A DNA stretch of 64,000 nt from Putridiphycobacter roseus (GTDB lineage Bacteria > Bacteroidota > Bacteroidia > Flavobacteriales_D > Crocinitomicaceae), in contig NZ_QKSB01000007.1 of assembly GCF_003234935.1 (NCBI RefSeq), forward strand, positions 1 through 64,000. Reading direction: 5' to 3'. Shown piece after piece: positions 63,217 to 64,000 of this stretch. The position numbers and the translations under genes are program-made. Position 1 is the first letter of the stretch; each line of letters begins with the position of its first letter. The notes below the pieces were generated by a model that saw only the letters and a list, made by a program, of their open reading frames with translations, was not told the origin of the DNA and ran no database searches.

Positions 63217-64000
63217 GCCCTAATAATAGTAATAAAAGATTCTTTTTTAAAAAAAAATATTTATTAATTATATTATTCGAAATAGGGTGTGGCTTAAAAT
63301 TGATGGGACAAAAGATAGATCCAAACGGCTATAATGTTTTTTATTATGAAAATGGAATAAAGTCTAGCGAAGGCTATTTTAAAAATGGTATGCCAGATAG
63401 TTTATGGAAAGCATATAATTTAGAAGGTACTTTAACCGCCACCGGATTAAAAAAAGAAGGCTTAAGTACCGGTCTTTGGAAATTTTATAATGATGCCGGT
63501 AAATTAAAACAAACTTCTGTTTACGAAAAGGATTTAAAAAATGGTTGTACTACCATCTATGATAGCCTTCAATTTAAAATAGAAGAAAGATTTTATGAAA
63601 ACGATACTTTACAACAAGAACTCGTTTATTTTAATGCCAAAGGGAATATTATTAGAATTGATCAATTAAAAGATGGTGTTGTAAATGGAGACACCAAGGT
63701 TTTTAATGATGCAGGCCAATTAATAAAAGAAGCTTACTATAAAGATGGTAAATTAATAGAAGATAAAAAAATTAATGCCATCAATGAAGCAGGAGAAAGA
63801 GTTGGCTTTTGGAGAGAATATTACCCCAATGGTATTTTACGCACCGAATCCACTTATAAAAATGGAAAATTAAATGGTTTGTATAAGACTTACGATAAAA
63901 AAGGGAGTCTTTTAACCATCAATTACATGATTAACGATAGTATTTCAGATAATTCTAGAGACATTGTTTTAATAGATTTATATAGAACTTATTTTCCAAA
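63195..64000 (+). CDS. MORN-like repeat (YwqK family) secreted protein, partial
   Basis: The frame opens at ATG 63195 and runs past the window end (268 codons seen). After a basic, hydrophobic N terminus (KKKYLLIILFEIGCGLKLMG) come repeated MORN-variant units: YYENGIKSSEGYFKNGMPDSLWKAYN, GLSTGLWKFYNDAGKLKQ, VNGDTKVFNDAGQLIKEAYY and YYPNGILRTESTYKNGKLNGLYKTYD. Such repeats occur in YwqK-type antitoxin-like and envelope proteins. One DnaA-like 9-mer falls in its first codons, so the true start could lie later. Confidence 0.75.
   Translation, partial: MIFTLINSPNNSNKRFFFKKKYLLIILFEIGCGLKLMGQKIDPNGYNVFYYENGIKSSEGYFKNGMPDSLWKAYNLEGTLTATGLKKEGLSTGLWKFYNDAGKLKQTSVYEKDLKNGCTTIYDSLQFKIEERFYENDTLQQELVYFNAKGNIIRIDQLKDGVVNGDTKVFNDAGQLIKEAYYKDGKLIEDKKINAINEAGERVGFWREYYPNGILRTESTYKNGKLNGLYKTYDKKGSLLTINYMINDSISDNSRDIVLIDLYRTYFP

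Overview
The window looks like a chromosomal segment of a low-GC member of the Bacteroidota, most likely order Flavobacteriales. The evidence is the gliding/type IX secretion genes gldD and gldE in the order gldE-ssb-mutY, two different type IX sorting domains (type A at 22.8-23.6 kb, type B at 59.4-60.5 kb), many secreted beta-barrel-like proteins and lipoproteins, TAnnTTTG-type -7 promoter elements, and weak or absent Shine-Dalgarno sequences. Species cannot be named from the sequence.

Layout. 0-10 kb is accessory: small secreted or hypothetical proteins, an MBOAT acyltransferase with an SGNH-like partner, an AraC-type regulator, and several decayed genes (a 99-bp exact duplicate fragment, a start-less membrane-protein remnant, a frameshifted lipoprotein). 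10.6-17.4 kb holds a compact redox cluster: an NTF2-like protein, a haem membrane protein split by an in-frame stop (MsrQ-like), a siderophore-interacting-type flavin reductase, and the ergothioneine enzymes EgtB and EgtD. It is flanked by an NmrA-type oxidoreductase and three paralogous lipoproteins of the phenolic-acid-decarboxylase/MoaF type. 17.5-22.4 kb carries a WD40-caspase protein translationally coupled to a large outer-membrane-like protein.

23.6-49.8 kb is mostly housekeeping: metG, LD-carboxypeptidase, an ABC1 kinase, a histidine kinase, gldD, gldE, ssb, mutY, HU, a 30-residue mS38/COX24-like protein, rng, recX, a DEAD-box helicase, dxs, tpx, mnmG, ybeY, an RsbW-like ATPase, DUF4175, gltX and folB. 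Two parS sites (one perfect, one 15/16) lie between mnmG and ybeY. tRNA-Cys follows folB and opens a 187-bp tandem array built on the 3' end of the tRNA gene.

50.7-64 kb contains a CotH-kinase/lamin-tail protein and a likely metal-uptake operon (DUF4856, imelysin, HTTM, TonB-dependent receptor). It also has an ECF sigma factor with an unusual anti-sigma-like protein ending in a type B sorting domain, a TlpA-like thioredoxin protein and rpiB. A 450-bp AT-rich gap with DnaA-box-like 9-mers is a candidate replication origin, and the parS sites 20 kb away are consistent with an origin-proximal location. The window ends inside a MORN-like repeat (YwqK family) gene.
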